Shown: positions 7,701 to 7,995 of the stretch, piece after piece
Layout: each line of letters opens with the position of its first letter
How positions within the stretch are numbered: the stretch's first letter is position 1
DNA from: Pontiella sp.
GTDB lineage: Bacteria > Verrucomicrobiota > Kiritimatiellia > Kiritimatiellales > Pontiellaceae
Assembly: GCA_029939385.1 (NCBI GenBank)
Contig: JAOZSZ010000056.1
Coordinates: 1 to 7,995, forward strand
Reading direction: 5' to 3'
Length of the DNA: 7,995 nucleotides
The notes under the pieces: generated by a model
Told to the model about the DNA's origin: nothing
Databases searched by the model: none
What the model saw: the letters and a program-made list of their open reading frames with translations, nothing else
Made by a program: the position numbers and the translations under genes

Positions 7701-7960
7701 CCCAAAGCCACTAAATGAGCACAGATACGGCTCTCTTCCCGGTTTTCACGGCAAGGACAATGGTTTTCAACTAAACCATCCGAAAGTACCTCGAACTTAC
7801 TTCGCATGCCGCGCATGCCAATCGATAACTGCCCCGTCACAAAGGGGGGATCGAATGAAACCTTTTCCACCTTGCCCCGTTCAAAAAGGGTCATTCCATC
7901 CTTAAACGTTTTTGGGCCAGCCCAATCCTTTAAAATTTTATGTGTAAACGGTACGTGCAT
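4796..7960 (-). CDS. SNF2-family DNA-dependent ATPase/helicase with N-terminal SWIM zinc finger
   Basis: A 1054-residue protein with a complete Swi2/Snf2 ATPase. Near the N-terminus is a SWIM zinc finger: C68, C70, C80, H82 (CxCx9CxH). A long region to about 560 follows, probably the bacterial SNF2-associated region, which I cannot subdivide. The ATPase motifs are in order: LRDYQ (591-595), Walker A with K622 in [17 protein letters not shown] (645-653), DEAQ Walker B (712-715), LTGTPIEN (739-746), ILVFSQF (906-912), [11 protein letters not shown] (959-969) and [21 protein letters not shown]-type motif VI (979-999, arginine fingers R993/R996). All catalytic residues are intact. By family it is a double-stranded-DNA translocase that remodels protein-DNA complexes; bacterial SWIM-SNF2 proteins are housekeeping or stress-related, with poorly defined targets. 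The ATG at 7960 fits the family N-terminus and has a weak GGA nine bases upstream; the frame stays open to the window edge, but no other standard start codon is seen there. It is the first visible gene of a leftward operon. Confidence 0.96.
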   Translation of the reverse strand: [1054 protein letters not shown]

Positions 7961-7995
7961 TTGTGTTGATCCAATAAATTTGAATGAATAGCTTT

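Noticed and set aside
7804..7818. Duplicated GCATGC giving a short direct repeat.
   Set aside because: It lies inside the SNF2 coding region and encodes a G-M-R-G-M-R repeat; this is explained by coding and is too short to mean more.
4055..7960. Defence island or phage-defence system based on the SNF2 protein.
   Set aside because: No nuclease, restriction, toxin or DISARM-type partner is present. The SWIM-SNF2 type is common as a chromosomal housekeeping protein, and the neighbours are a SAM-binding enzyme and an ion transporter.

Overview
The window holds five protein-coding genes packed with almost no spare DNA: two on the + strand, then three on the - strand, meeting tail to tail at 2918-2921. 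There are no RNA genes, mobile elements, CRISPR arrays, phage genes or broken genes that I can see, and no gene-free stretch reaches 100 bases. The organism looks like a Gram-negative bacterium, because an AsmA-like envelope protein is present. By eye the base composition is mid-range (roughly mid-40s % GC). The N-terminal wording of the AsmA-like protein (an FGVPDPLLREI-type start followed by HGWRADHVRYYS) reminds me of proteins from the PVC superphylum (Verrucomicrobiota/Kiritimatiellota). That placement is an inference from memory and is not proven here.

Left part (1-2921, + strand): a large AsmA-like protein that is already open at base 1, so its true start lies outside the window, is followed after 95 bases by a small membrane protein of the divergent PAP2 (DUF212/YuiD) family. 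Both belong to the cell envelope. No clear terminator separates them, so they could be co-transcribed.

Right part (7960-2918, - strand): transcription runs leftwards through a full-length SWIM-zinc-finger SNF2-type ATPase (1054 aa), a spermidine-synthase-fold/SAM-binding protein (242 aa) and a CaCA-type sodium/calcium antiporter (347 aa). The first two are tightly coupled: the helicase stop codon TAA overlaps the Shine-Dalgarno sequence TAAGGAG of the next gene, which starts with TTG. The antiporter follows after a 97-base gap (start to stop codon, counting inclusively about 93 non-coding bases) that contains a perfect 7-bp inverted repeat, and it may be separately regulated.

The genes do not form a recognisable pathway or defence system. 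The SNF2-SAM-protein pair is the most interesting functional association. The remaining observations are compact-genome details (shared CTAG stop, stop/SD overlap), a palindrome of unknown role, and departures from family consensus residues. I did not find convincing evidence of a new biological system.
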